Source of the DNA: Melanocharis versteri
Lineage: Eukaryota; Chordata; Aves; Passeriformes; Melanocharitidae
DNA length: 64,000 bases
Direction of reading: 5' to 3'
NCBI GenBank assembly: GCA_013397845.1
Contig: VZTG01007663.1
Coordinates: 248,001 to 312,000, forward strand
Shown: positions 38,642 through 49,915 of the stretch, piece after piece
Numbering within the stretch: position 1 is the first letter of the stretch
Layout of the letters: each line of letters begins with the position of its first letter
Notes under the pieces: generated by a model
The model's input: the letters and a program-made list of their open reading frames with translations, nothing else
What the model was told of the DNA's origin: nothing
Database searches by the model: none
Program-made: the position numbers and the translations under genes

Positions 38642-39353
38642 CCCTGCCCTGGGAGTGCTCTGTTTGCATGCTCAGCCCCACCAACTCCCATCCCCAGGCC
38701 AATGGCACTTAGCTGGAAAGTCGCAAGGAAGCAAGGGCCTTCCCTGTGCTGCTGCATTTCAGTCTGGAGCTGAAGTGGTGGTGGCACCAGCACCCTCTTC
38801 CCATTCCCTCCAACAGCCTTTGATGGGAATACAGGTGGTTTTGGACACCTCATGTCTCTCCTGTGGGTAGGAATTGGCCACCTGCCACCATCTCACCCAC
38901 ATTCCATTTTCCCTCCCTCTGCCCCAAAAGGCTACTGGGGTAATTCCAGATCAGAGCAGTCCGTGTGGGTTAGGGCAAATTGCAGGTTTGCTGGGATGCT
39001 GATGGATTTCTTCTGTTGTTGATACCATGACTCCCTCTCTCATTAGCAGCACTAATTGCTCATTGCATGTCTTGCACAGGTATATGAGTATTTTGGAACA
39101 GCTCGTCTTTGCATCCTGTAATTAAATGACCACTAATGAACGTGTTAGAGTAGGAGCAGCCGAATGCTCCAATCCATGCTGGGCATCCATAGAATAACTG
39201 CTGGGAATTCCCTGTGATGTGGCATCAAGCTGCTGCCTGGGCTGCAGCAGCTCCTGGCCAGGGACAGCAGCGTGTGAGCACCCTGTCATCCCTCCAGCCT
39301 CTGCTCTGCTTAGAGGTACCCCCAGGCCCTGGCCCACCACCCACCACCCCCCC
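38642..39353. other. Segment Y, unique sequence after block A'
   Basis: A 712-bp single-copy segment, continuous with block A', that ends in a C-rich run (CACCACCCACCACCCCCCC) at the N at 39354. I see no gene and no CR1 copy. Confidence 0.85.
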
Positions 39354-39354
39354 N
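39354..39354. other. Single-N contig join
   Basis: Separates the C-rich end of segment Y from the abrupt start of the second block B copy (AGCCACTGCACACCC). Confidence 0.9.
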
Positions 39355-40966
39355 AGCCACTGCACACCCACCCTTAATCTCAAAACTCTTCCAACTCCAG
39401 GCCTGAGCCCAGACCCTGTCTGGGGAAGGATGCCGGAGGGCTGGGGTCTGTGCAAGCCAGGGTGTTCTTGAGGCTGCACAAAGTTCCACAGACCCAAAAA
39501 GGAGGGACTTACATGGAAGGGGTGTTTTGTTTGCTCTAGGAGCTGTACATGGCAGCTTGAGCCAGTCAGGCATCTGCTGCCAGCAGGGAGAGTGACAGCC
39601 CCAGCTCTGAGGTGGGCAACCAGGTGGGCAGATTTTTGGGACCACCTGGGCAGGGGGTGAATGGCTTCATAAACATGTCACAGCCACTGGGGTCTTACAA
39701 TTGCAGCACAGGGCGTTTTGGGGGTAAGGTTTGGAAGGAGTTTGGCCCCAGCGTTGGATGCATGGGAACAGCAGAAAACAGTCTGGGTGGGGACCTCCAC
39801 CGTGCAGCAGGCAGAGCACCAGGGCTCCCCCCAGCTCCCAGCAGACCTTTCCAAAGGCTTTTATTCTTTTCCTGATGATTGGATATGGGATATTTTCATC
39901 CCTGCAAGAGGTGCTGCCGAAGGCCTGAGGTGGTGGACAACCAAAAGGGACTGTAAACCCCGTGGCTGGTGTTTGAGGAACTTTGGGAGACCTTCGGAAA
40001 ACTTGGTGGGAGCACCCTGGGCGCTGGCAGGATCCGGCCGCCGCCAGGCTCTCAGCAGCACCGGCAGCTCTTCCCCAGCAATGTCACTATGATAAATGTT
40101 TGTCTTTTCCGTCCAAGAGATACAGCGGAGCCGCTGCCAGCACCATGTCTCAGTGGAATTGGGGTTCGCACTGCCAGGAGCATTACCGGCTCATGATTCA
40201 CATCTTTACAGCAGCTTTGGAAGGAAAATGTGCTTCTTGCCAGGCAGACCTTCATGCACGTCGAGATGCCACAGTTTTTCCAGACTTTCCAAAGGAAGCC
40301 ACAGCCAAATGAGACATTCCTTCTCTTCTTCCAGCTTTCTTGGAACAATCTTCTTTGATTAGTGAGTGAGACAGATAGTTGGAGAGTAAGACAGACAGAC
40401 AGGCTGGGAATAGGTTTATAATGAGCAGTTTGCATGAGCCCCAGTCGCTGGTGGGAGGGTACCTCCATCCGCCCCTCGCTGGGTGGCTGCTGAGAGCCCC
40501 TGCTGTATGCTGTGGTCCCCCACCCCTTTGTCCTCCTCCATGGTCCCCAGCCCCGTTTTCCTCTAGGGTACTCCACTCCTGCCCTCCTCCATGATCCCCA
40601 AATCCCTGCCCTCCTCCATGGTCCCTGACCCCTTTGTTCTCCTCCATGGTCCCCAACCCTCTATCCTCCATAGTCCCAACTGAGTGTCCTCCCCCATAGA
40701 GGAGGACAGATCCCCTTCTTTCCTTCATGGTCCCTGACCCCCTGCCCTCTGCTGGGACCCAACCCCTCTGTCCTCCTCCATGGTCCTCCTCCATGCTCTT
40801 CAAATCCCTGCCTTCCTCCACGATCCCCAACCCCCTGCCCTCTGCTGTGATCCCCAAGCCTGGGTTGTCCTCCATGGTCCCTGACCCCTGCCTTCTGTCA
40901 TGGTCCCCAGACAGCATCTGCTGAGGCAGGTGGGAGCAGGGATCTGTCTCACCATGGAGAATCACA
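39355..40966. repeat. Block B', second copy of the 1612-bp pair
   Basis: Copy of 35273-36884. Its left edge starts at an N, and its right edge continues without a break into the unique sequence leading to SRL. Confidence 0.95.
40512..40914. repeat. Degenerate minisatellite, about 30-bp units (copy in block B')
   Basis: Same array as at 36430-36832, shifted by 4082 bases. If the duplication is an artefact, only one array exists in the genome. Confidence 0.85.
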
Positions 40967-41248
40967 CTGCTCTGAGGCACAAAGCAAAGGAGTTGGGGTT
41001 TGCTTTGCCTGTTGGGCCTATGGCACAGGGAGACAGGTTGGAAAAGCAGCCAAATGACTCAAGTATGGCTGGAAGGTCCTGTGCAAGGGACAGGGGCCAA
41101 AGCTGGGGTGCAGAGAAGGAGATGGGAGTTCCTGCCTTGCTCCCTGCAGCTGCACCCCCTCAGCCACCCCAGTCCCGGCGCTCTCTCCCACACCAGGAGG
41201 AGAAACAAAACAAGCATCTCCAGGGAGTGTGTTTGGAAAATACCAGGT
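40967..41248. other. Intergenic DNA downstream of SRL
   Basis: Unique sequence between block B' and the distal SRL poly(A) signal. No feature recognised. Confidence 0.5.
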
Positions 41249-41254
41249 TTTATT
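41249..41254 (-). terminator. SRL: Candidate distal SRL poly(A) signal AATAAA
   Basis: The minus strand reads CTAATAAAACC, followed 35-50 bases downstream by the U/GU-rich stretch TTGTTTTGTTTC. It would give a 3' UTR of about 2.8 kb from the stop at 44091. A motif of this quality supports use, but no transcript evidence is available here. Confidence 0.45.
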
Positions 41255-44090
41255 AGACAGGCTGATGTTCAAGCTGACAGTTTTATCCCAAGGCACATGA
41301 TCACGGGCATCTACAGGGCCTGTGTCCCAGCTCCCTCCCTCCCACAAAGCTCTTGGGCAAGATGTTCACCCCCCAAATGCTGGGGGTGGGAGGGGGGGTT
41401 GGGGTTTCTCAGTAGAATTAAAATGTCTTCCTGCTCCCCATTTCTCCACTCCCAGATTCCCAGAGGTCTCCTAAGAAAGCTCAGTGAGAACTGGGCTGGG
41501 AACTGCAATCCTCTTGGGACCGACAGCCACTTGGATCCATGGGAGAGGAGGCATCTCAGTGGCGGCATCTCCCTGAGCCAGCACAGAGCTGGGTCAGCGT
41601 GTGCCACAGGGAGCAGGGAACAGACCACCAATGCTACAGCTTTGGAAGGAGAACCCAAACGAACCATATTGGGGGGAAAAGGGTTTTGGCTGTCATGGAG
41701 AGCCCTATCCAGCACACAGGCACCAGGGCTTTGCACAGCGCGTGCAGGTGCTGCAGGGCGGAGGAAGGGAGGAGAGGAGGCGATGAGGGCTGGAAAATAA
41801 AGCAAGATAAAAGGAAACCAGAGAAAGGATGGGGAGAACGATGGGAGTGGCCTGAGAGCAGAGTAACAGTGCCTTCAAGGTCAATACTCCTTGTGGGACG
41901 GGGGGCCTTTCCCTAGGTACCCCATGGGCTTTAGGGGGACACAGGAACAAAGAAAGAGATGCTGCAATACAGTGCTTGCAAATAGAAATGTTTAAAGGCC
42001 TTTGCTTTCCGTGGCAGTGACACGCAGTGTGACAGCAGGAACAGTGACAACATCAGCCAGTTTCTGTTGGTGATTCTATTCCATTAGCTCTTAAAAAACC
42101 ATGCAGACCAGCCTGACAGAGGAGAGTGAACGAGAGATGGAGAGGAAAACTGATGAGCAACAGAATCATGGACAAGAAAGAAGGAACGACAGCGGAGGGG
42201 CAGCAGCACTGGGGCAGGTTTGAGACCTCAAAGTGCTCACAAGCACATCCCTTCTCGCCAGACTGCTCTGGCTGCTGCTCTCTCTGACACTGCTTGCCTT
42301 CCCTTGCACCTCTGCTCCCTCTGCACTGCAGGCAGAATCTCTCTTCCTGAACCATGCCCTGCCCCATGCTTGGATGTAGATTTGGGTCTCAGCTTCCTTA
42401 GTTCAAATGTCAAGTCCTACCTTGAAGCAGAGGCCAGGAGCATTCAAGTCCCTGCAGTAGCATCCCCCCAAACTCACCTGGACTCAAGGGGACCTCTTCG
42501 TTGCAGCACCTGGGGGACATGGAGCTCTCCCAGGCCTCCTGCCATTGCTCACGTCCTGTTGCACATGTGGAGATGCCCTTCGCACCCTCCCCATCACAAC
42601 ACAGCCTTCCATTCCCAGCTTTCTCTTTCCCTCTTTCATTCCTTTTGCCTTTTTCTTGCCTCAGCCAGCACCTCCATGTCCTCTTGCTTCTGTTAAAGGT
42701 AAGTCCCTTTTCTCCAGCAGTTTCCTGGAGAGCAGTGCTTGCTGTGGGTGTTTGGCAGGAGGAAGGACTTTCAGCAGGTCCTTGGTGGGCTTGAAGGTGC
42801 CAGTTTCCATCCAGGACAACCTCTATCTCCTGGTTGGTTTGGGCTCAGCTTGGCAGACAGCCATGCTGTCCATGAGGGCCAGGTTTCAAGGTCAGCTGTC
42901 CACGGGGAACCTCACCCTGCTCGGGTGCTTCCAAAGCAATGCTCCTTCAGGACTGAGCACCGATGCTCAGAGACGAGCCAACAAATGGCTAAAAAGGGAG
43001 GAGTTTGGAAGGCAAGGCCCAGAAACCTGCCTGGACTGTCCTGGGGAGGACAGATCAGCATGTGGGCAAAAGGGATGTCACCTTTTTAACCTCACAGCTA
43101 ATGACCCCCCTTCCTGCCTCCCTCCACAGAGCGCAAAAACACGGAGGGCTGACTGAAAAAAGAGCAACATGGACTTGAACAAAGGCAAACTGCCAAACTC
43201 TCACCCTTGGAGCCCTGCTGGTCCACAGAGAAGACTTGCCAGCATGGGTTTTGAGGTTAATGACACACGTAGGCATGAAGTGCCTTCTTCTGTGCTGGTC
43301 CAGGGGAAGGAAACCCTGCTCACATCTCCTTTTGGGACCATCTGATTTGGGGTGCTGGCCCTCCTCCTCCAGCACAGCTCAGCCAGTGCTGGCTGCTCCT
43401 TTCCATCCTGTTTCTTCCTCTGCCATGGACTTGCAAATCCCATCACAGCTGCCCATCCGGAGCTACAAATGCCCCTGCAAATGCTCCTTCTTAAGTCAAA
43501 CACCCACATGAAGGCTGCAGAAGATCAACTGAGCTGTTAAGTGAAAACAGAACTCACCAGGTGACCTAGAGGTCTTGGAAAGAAAAGCAAGATCAATATT
43601 TGCTGAGATTTGTAGCAGGTTTGTGCCTGAAAACAACAGCTGGGACATGGCCTCTCTTTCCTTGACCAGTGCTCCCGGTGATGCCTGGGTTAGTGTGTCA
43701 CTGCTCTCCCCTGTGCTCTCACGCCGTGCCCTCGTTCTCGCTCCCTCATGGCTTCAGGGATGCAGAGGCTGAAATTCCTCTTCGTGCACTCTTGGCACCA
43801 GTGGAAAAGCAGCTGCAGTCCTACCCATGCATTGCTCATACTTACAGCTTAAACATTGCCTTCTACTCGAAAGAACAAAGATAAAATGTCAGGAATTCAC
43901 AGTTTTTATTCTCTTCCTTATGCCCACCCATCTTCCCCTGCCATCGGTGTCAATGACTCAAAGTCCTCATCGTACGGTAGCCTTTGCCAGCGCGGCACTC
44001 AAAGGGTTAACAAACCACGGCTTCTTGGACAGATAAGACATAAGCTCATTCACCAGTAGGAACATGTGGACAGTTGGGTTGTGGGTCACC
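41255..44090 (-). other. SRL: SRL 3' flank or long 3' UTR
   Basis: Sequence downstream of the SRL stop codon. It lacks CR1 copies and plausible exons, and open frames on both strands are short and unrecognisable. Whether it is 3' UTR depends on which of the two poly(A) signals (43905 or 41249) is used. Confidence 0.5.
43905..43910 (-). terminator. SRL: Candidate proximal SRL poly(A) signal AATAAA
   Basis: The minus strand reads GAATAAAAACTG about 180 bases after the SRL stop codon, with the U-rich stretch TTTTATCTTTGTTCTTTC downstream. It would give a short 3' UTR. Confidence 0.45.
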
Positions 44091-44902
44091 TTAGGGTTTC
44101 CTGTAGCGATTCTTTGGGGTTTCGCCACAGCCAGTGACGTCGCAGGAGAGGACATTGGGCTTCTTCCCCAAGCCGATGCTTCCCAAAAGATCGGGAAGCT
44201 CACGGGTGATGGCCTTCTCGATCTTCTCTAGGAAACAGCCTCCCATGTAGGAACACTGCTGAGACAGCAGTTTAAAACTGGTGATGGGGTTGATGCCAAA
44301 GAAGTCCTTGTAAGCCTCGCGGTTGGGGAGGTCAAATTTGCTGACATTGGTCTTTGCCAGAATGGACTTAAAGATAAAGAACCTGTCAGGATCCTCCACA
44401 ATGTCCCTGAACACCAGTTCTCCATCGCTAAAGAAGGTCATTTTGTCCTTGTAGGTCTGTAGATAGCGATCGACCAGCAGGGCGTGGATGCGCACCCGGA
44501 TGGCGTGCTGGCGGATGAAGGCGATCTTGTTTTCCATCCTGTTCTCAATCACCTGGTTGAGATCTTCCAGGAGCGATATCTCTTCTTTGAGGAACAGGTC
44601 TCTGTGGGTTTCCGGATGGTAGTCATGGGGCCAGAAGGAGCTAACATACACCCTGGGCGGCTCTGTGACATTGATGAGAGGAGCCAGGCTCCAGAACAAG
44701 GCACCGTAGACTCTCATCAGCTCCTGGGTAGCCAGGCTGTCAGCTTTGTTCAGGATGATTCGGATCTGAGACTCGCGGCCCTTCAGCTGGCGAAACAGCA
44801 TCTCCAGCTCCAAGCCCACATCCAGCTTCGTGGGGTCAAAGACAACAAAGATGAGATCAGCTCTGTCAATGAACCACTGGCACACGTCGTTGAAGGGATA
44901 AC
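44091..44902 (-). CDS. SRL: Sarcalumenin, last coding exon (GTPase C-terminal half)
   Basis: Final 270 codons of sarcalumenin, a Ca2+-binding glycoprotein in the lumen of the muscle sarcoplasmic reticulum that supports Ca2+ buffering and SERCA. It opens with (G)YPFNDVCQWFIDRADLIFVV, and near its start has the guanine-specificity motif NKAD (44739-44750) in IILNKADSLATQ. Two N-glycosylation sequons are present, NVT and NVS. It ends in GCGETPKNRYRKP and TAA at 44091-44093, matching the length and sequence of the vertebrate C-terminus. The fold is that of the EHD/dynamin-like GTPases. The acceptor is CTCCTCAAG at 44903, and the phase-1 join restores Gly. The longer ATG frame to 45005 is intron read-through. 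There is no KDEL-type retention signal. Confidence 0.97.
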
Positions 44903-45485
44903 CTTGAGGAGAGGAAAGAGGGAAATCCAATGCAGGATGAGTCCCTTCATCAAGGGATTGATAAACCATGAGCCTGCTGTGCCTCAATCCCCATTTGGGT
45001 TGCATGGGGCGTGAGGCCCAGCGGACTTCCCCTGTAGCCTAGAACCTCTTTCTCACATGCTAAAAACACTTTGGAGCTTCTTGGCATGAAAAGCCATCCC
45101 TGGGTGTCTGGGCCTATGACTGCCTGTCTCTGTCACCCTTATCTCCAGACTTTCCTCCTCCCTGATGATGGCCACAGGTTCCTGCTGTTCCTGTGAGCAG
45201 ATATCAAGTCACAGGAGCAGAGAATCATTATGGTTGGGAAAGACCTCTAAGATCATTGAGTCCAACCATTCCCCCAGCACTGCCATGGCCACCAGTAAAC
45301 CATGTCCCCACGTGCCACATCCACACATCTTTTAAATTCCCCCAAGGGACGGTGACTCCACCACTGTCCTGGGCAGCCTGTGTTGTGTCAGGACTCTTCT
45401 CCATTATGCTTCAGCCACCTTTGTCACCTCAGATCATCATGGCATCTTTTCTGGGGTCCCTTAGATGAACCCAGTGAACCCCTAC
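44903..45485 (-). other. SRL: SRL intron 6
   Basis: Short intron between the DTPG exon and the last exon, bounded by donor AGAG|GTAGGG (45485) and acceptor CAAG (44903). It contains a CR1 fragment at 45218-45384 and otherwise nothing recognised. Confidence 0.9.
45218..45384 (-). mobile_element. CR1 LINE 3' fragment in SRL intron 6
   Basis: The plus strand reads AGAATCATTATGGTTGGGAA, AGATCATTGAGTCCAACCAT and GGTGACTCCACCACTGTCCT. This is the reverse complement of a CR1 3' end of a different subfamily from the 'AGAAGCTGTGGCTG' copies. It has the same orientation as SRL. Confidence 0.9.
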
Positions 45486-45719
45486 CTCTTTCCTGCTGCT
45501 TGCGGTTTTCGATGATGCCTGGCGTGTCCACGAAGGTGACTCGCTCCAGCAGTTTGTGGGGGACCTCAATGCCTATCAGCTTCTCCAAGAAGTTCTGCCC
45601 GAACTTCTCCAGGGGCGAGAAGGAGCGGGCGCTGTCAGCAGCCATCACAATGCCCTCGATAGTCTTCAGCTTGGGGCCGTGCATGATGACAGTGAACTCG
45701 GAGGTGGTGGGTTCTGCCC
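45486..45719 (-). CDS. SRL: Sarcalumenin exon with switch/DTPG motif (78 codons)
   Basis: Encodes (T)GAEPTTSEFTVIMHG through VTFVDTPGIIENRKQQER(G). It carries the G3 motif DTPG (45517-45528), which in this GTPase superfamily contacts Mg2+ and the gamma phosphate. Acceptor TGCTGCACAG and donor GAGG|GTAGG-type bases flank 234 nt. Both ends are phase 1, so the reading frame is kept with the P-loop exon upstream and the NKAD exon downstream. The sequence is nearly the same as mammalian sarcalumenin over its whole length. Confidence 0.96.
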
Positions 45720-46419
45720 CTGTGCAGCAACGAGAGGAGCAGCAGAGGTCTGAAATCCATTCCAGGCTATGGACACGACAGGGCTGGCCTGAGACTGGGA
45801 GCATTGGAAGCATCACGCACTTCTCAAGAGATGCAGGGGCAAGGCAAGCAGCATGAAATTCCCGCCCGGACTTCTTGGGAAGAAGTCAGTTGGGTTGTTT
45901 TCTGTGGGGACTGGTTTCTCTGGAAGTGGCCTGACTGCACAAGGTGTCATGGAGAACCATCTCCCAGGAGCCCTCTTACCACAGCACTGATCTGGCCATG
46001 GACATGTGCCCTTAGCTGTGAGATGACATCCATGGGAGCAGGGAGGAAGGAAGGGGAACAGCTTTTCTCCTGGGAGGGTGAATTAGCTGGCTGCATGTGA
46101 GGAGGAATGGGGAGAAGAGAAAGGTGAGTTGCCCTTTTGACATGACTGCTGCTCACAGGTTTGGGGTTGGGAGCTGTGAGCCCTGTGCTGCAGGATGAGG
46201 ATGTTGTGGGAAAGATGCTCTCCTCCACCCTTGGAAGGGTGGATGGGCTGTGGTGGAGAACCTCTCCCCCCATATGGCACTGCAGCCAGGTGGCACGGAG
46301 CAGATCCCAAACTCCCTGCTGTAACAAGGGATCGAAGACACACAGGTGGGAATTGCTGACTGCACAGATGTGGAAATGCAGGTGCTGGCACCCCCTTGGC
46401 AAAGAAGTGAGTGTGGTAC
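45720..46419 (-). other. SRL: SRL intron 5
   Basis: A 700-bp intron between the P-loop exon (donor ACAG|GTACCA at 46419) and the DTPG exon. I see no repeat or other gene in it. Open frames crossing it on both strands are shadows. Confidence 0.9.
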
Positions 46420-46536
46420 CTGTGTAGAGCTGGTAGGGAGTGTTGTCCAGCCCCAGGAGGTAGTTTATCATGGAGGATTTGCCGACGCTCCACGGTCCCA
46501 GGAATAGCACCATGGGCTTGGAAGTGATCTCCCCAT
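46420..46536 (-). CDS. SRL: Sarcalumenin exon with P-loop (39 codons)
   Basis: Encodes (D)GEITSKPMVLFLGPWSVGKS and continues to DNTPYQLYT(G). The nucleotide-binding P-loop GPWSVGKSS (46472-46498) fits GxxxxGKS. The acceptor is CTCTCCGCAG and the donor ACAG|GTACCA; the exon is 117 nt with phase-1 ends. With the DTPG and NKAD exons it completes the GTPase core. The ATG in KPM is the first in-frame Met of the GTPase core, which matters if transcription can start in the CpG cluster just upstream; such a product would lack a signal peptide. Confidence 0.96.
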
Positions 46537-46574
46537 CTGCGGAGAGGGGAAATAACAAGAGGAAGTGAAGGAAC

Positions 46575-47110
46575 AATAGCCGTCGCCGCCGTGCGATTAA
46601 CTCCCGGCTGTAACGAGCATCCCATCTGAGCGGCGCGGTGATGCTGCCGGGGGAACAGCCGCCCTTCGGGGGCCACCAGCCATTCGCCAGCCAAGGCAGC
46701 GCCCCGCCGGCTGCGGGAGCGGGACGGCCCCGTGCTCTGCGGCAGAGCCCACCTCGCTGCCTGACCTTCTCCGACGTTTAGCCCTTCTTAGACTGCGGAG
46801 GACTGGAAGGTCTTTTAAACCTTGTCTCGGTTTGTTTCTGGTCTAGCCGGGTGAGTTTGGGGCTGGCTGCGGGGTGGGGGTGTTGTTTGAAGGCAGCCGC
46901 CGCAAAGCACGGGACATGCCAAGGAGGAGCCCGTGCCGCAGCCGGGCCCACGCCTCATGCGGAGGGAGCTGCCGTGGCTTCGGGAGCAGCGCTGCGGCGC
47001 AGGGCTTGGTAAGCGCGGTGCGAGCCTCGTGCCAGCTGCCTGCAAGCCTTTCCACCGTGCCCTCACAGGGACCTGCCCCCGGGCCGTGCCTCCCAACGCT
47101 CCGGCCGAGC
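46575..47110. promoter_or_regulatory. CpG-dense cluster just upstream of the P-loop exon
   Basis: CpG dinucleotides are dense, unlike neighbouring intron sequence, for example around GCCGTCGCCGCCGTGCGATT on the strand near 46580 and in the stretch from 46900 to 47050. It could be an internal promoter of SRL (minus strand) or of an antisense transcript (plus strand). On the plus strand, ATG (46957) leads an open frame into a donor-like CTTG|GTAAGC at 47009. No TATA box is visible. Confidence 0.4.
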
Positions 47111-49107
47111 AGGAGGTCACTCGGTGAGACCAGGGTGTGAGCTGGGTGTGAGGCTCCAGCTGGGTGTGGGGAGGGCAAACAGCCCCGCTTTGGGCTTGGG
47201 GAAAGGCAAGAGGACAGTGGACTATAGTCCCCATCCTGCATTCTTTAAATCACACAGTTTTCTCCATGAGGATGGTGACCTGTCCCCGTGCCATGCCATC
47301 AGTCCAGGAGCACAGAGGTCCCTGGACACACACAGCCAGCGCCCCCAGGAGCAATCCCTGCTTCAACAGGACTCATGCAATCAGCTTGTGCCCACACTGC
47401 ATGACCCCCCCAGCCCCCAGGACACCAGGCAGGCAGCCGGTGGAGCCAGAGGAGCCCAGGGCCTATGCCAGCCCTCAAGCTGTGCCCAGGACGCATGGGA
47501 GCCTGTGAGTGCAAAACAGGACAAGAATGGAAGTAAAACTGGGTAAGTTCCCGTTGGTGAAAACCAACCCCATCCTATGCTTAGAGTGGGAGAGGGTCCA
47601 TCCCATTGTTGCCAGCAGGAGTTCAGCCAGGGGATGGATGACACCAGAGGAGCTAGGAGCTGCTGTCTCAGCTGAAGCAGAGCCTTCCCCCATGGCCCAA
47701 GGCAAGGAGATGCCCTGGGCAAGCTGTGCTGCCCTTGGCACCTTCTCTCCATCCCTATGCCTAAGGCAGGACTATTTTCCGTGAGGTAGCTGAGAGCCCC
47801 TGGTGCTCCATGGCTGCCACCCACGCAGGAGCCAGCAGCTTTCCAGCGAGCCAGGGATCCATCTCCAAGGTGGGGGAAGCCACACAGCCCCCATGGTGCT
47901 GAGCTCCTGCCCTGAGGGTGCTGGAGGGCACTGCATGGCAGTTTCACTGAACCCATCTGGCCATGGGAGCAGGGGCTGGGGAGAACATTCCAGCCTCTTC
48001 CTGCTGTATCTGCCCATCACAGGCTCACCATGTCACCTCTGGGGAAGGGAACAGGCTGGGGACATCTCTCCCTGAGGCACTGCTGCATCCCTACAGCTCA
48101 GCCCTCCTTCACAAAGCAGGGCAGCACCTCTGAAGCAGAGGATGGATGGCTCTTCCTGCACCCCACTCCCTGCCTGGCAGCTGCAGGAATCCAGCCTTGT
48201 CTTCTTACATGGGACCAAAACAAGTGTTGAAACCTTGGACTCTCATTATTAATCATTCCTCTGCTGCTCTGTCGCCGTTGCTCTGCTCTCTTGCCAGCTT
48301 TAATTAGGTTACGGATGGTTGTTATTATTACTATTATCCCTGTGATGTTGTGCCAGAGGTTTGGGGTGGGTCCCTGTGTGCTCTTTCGTAACACATCCCT
48401 GGCCAGGTGTGACTGTGTGAATGGGGGCACCTGTGAGCTCCGGCTCTGCTGCACATCCCCCTCTCTGCTCCACGGAGCCAAGGTGGGCAGCGACGTGGGC
48501 AGCCCCACTGCATGGTCACCCACAGCCCCTCGAGCCCCTCTCTACCCTCTGGGCTGTGTGGGCAGTGCCAGGCACTTGCAACTCTGCAGGAAGTGCAGCA
48601 GCTGCAAGGATGTGAGGCCGTGTATGGATTCTCCTGCCGCTGCCCAGAGGCTGGGAGAGAGGGAGCATGTCCCACCCGGGAGGGTGCTGGCCTGGCATCT
48701 GTCCCTGCTATGTCCCTGTGCCATGTCTGTCAGCAGCAATTCGGGTCAGCTTGATGGTCCGGACAGCGGAAAAGAGCCGGAGCTCGCCGGCGGCCGGGCG
48801 GGGATGGCGGCAGCTCCATCACAGCGGCTCTCTCCAGCCACCCTGTGGCTGCTCGCTCCCAGCTCAAGCTCAGACGAGCCTCAAGCTCATCCCTCCGCAG
48901 AGCCTGGGTCTGCTTAGGCTGCTCAGCTCTGGGCTTAGGAGCAGTTTGGAGGTCCAAGTAGTTTTCTTTCCTAGAGCATTGGCTTTCTGTGAGGTTTTTC
49001 CGTGTGGCAACGCCAGACTGCCTTTGGTTGGAAGCACTGCTGCGCTGGGGTGGAGAAGAGACAGCTCTGGGGAGAACTTAGAGCCCCTTCCTGTGACTGA
49101 AGGACAT

Positions 49108-49420
49108 CCAAGAGAGCTGGAGAGGGACTTTGGATGAGGATCTGGAGCGACAGGACACAGGGGAATGGCCTCACACTGAGAGAGGGCAGGGTTAGATGGG
49201 ATTTAGGGAGAGATTCTTCCCTATGAGGGTGGTGAGGCCCTGGCACAGGTTGCCCAGAGAAGCTGTGGCTGCCCCTGGATCCCTGGAAGTGTCCAAGGCC
49301 AGGTTGGACAGGGCTTGGAGCAACCTGGGATAGTGGAAGGTGTCCCTGCCCGTGGCAGGGGGTGGAACTGGATAGGTTTAAGGTCCTTTCCAACCCAAAT
49401 CATTCCATGATTCTATGATT
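49108..49420 (+). mobile_element. CR1 LINE 3' fragment in SRL intron 4
   Basis: Plus-orientation CR1 3' end with AGAGAGCTGGAGAGGGACTT, GGGCAGGGTTAGATGGGATT and the CCCAGAGAAGCTGTGGCTGC block. The tail is CATTCCATGATTCTATGATT. It is opposite to SRL and belongs to the same group as the ADCY9 intron copies. Confidence 0.9.
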
Positions 49421-49879
49421 AATCTGGGGCAGACCCTTGTCCCCCCGTGACCTCAAGCCCAGCAGACGTGCCTGGTGTGGCCTCTCCCCCAAGTGCAAGT
49501 CTGTCATAAGGATGCTGAGCAAAGTAGAGGACCTAGCAAAACCTCCTTCTTGTCCTGGTTGCAACTGAGCCATGGTCACCAAGGTCTTCTCTGTCCTCAA
49601 GCCACCCAGGAAGGCTGGAACACCTGGGGAGACTCCCAGTATCACTCATGCTTCTGTCCCACCCCTGTGCCACAAACACCATCAGCCATGTGCCCATGGC
49701 ATGGACCCAGCAACTCTTGGAGGGCTGGCTCCCTCGCTACCAAAGCTTCCAAATCCATGAGTATCCTCACAACACGTGTGCCCACAGACGGAGGGACAAG
49801 CCCACGTGGCTGCAGATGGCCTGTGCCTCCCCCGTGTGCCCACCCCGGCAGCACGTGTGCGAGCGCCTGAACCTGGGAT

Positions 49880-49915
49880 GAGATAAGACAGCTATCGGAA
49901 TACGCTATAAATACC
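49880..49915 (+). promoter_or_regulatory. GATA site followed by TATA/MEF2-like CTATAAATA
   Basis: AGATAAGA (about 49881) is followed about 20 bases later by CTATAAATAC (49905-49914) on the plus strand, antisense to SRL. Two CACGTG E-boxes lie within 70 bases upstream. It may be a core promoter for an antisense transcript, a muscle enhancer (CTATAAATA is one base from a MEF2 site), or chance. Confidence 0.25.

Noticed and set aside
40252..40980. 242-codon minus-strand open frame with Gly-Asp-His-Gly repeats
   Set aside because: It is the translation of the 30-bp minisatellite; the repeat units vary irregularly and there is no exon structure.
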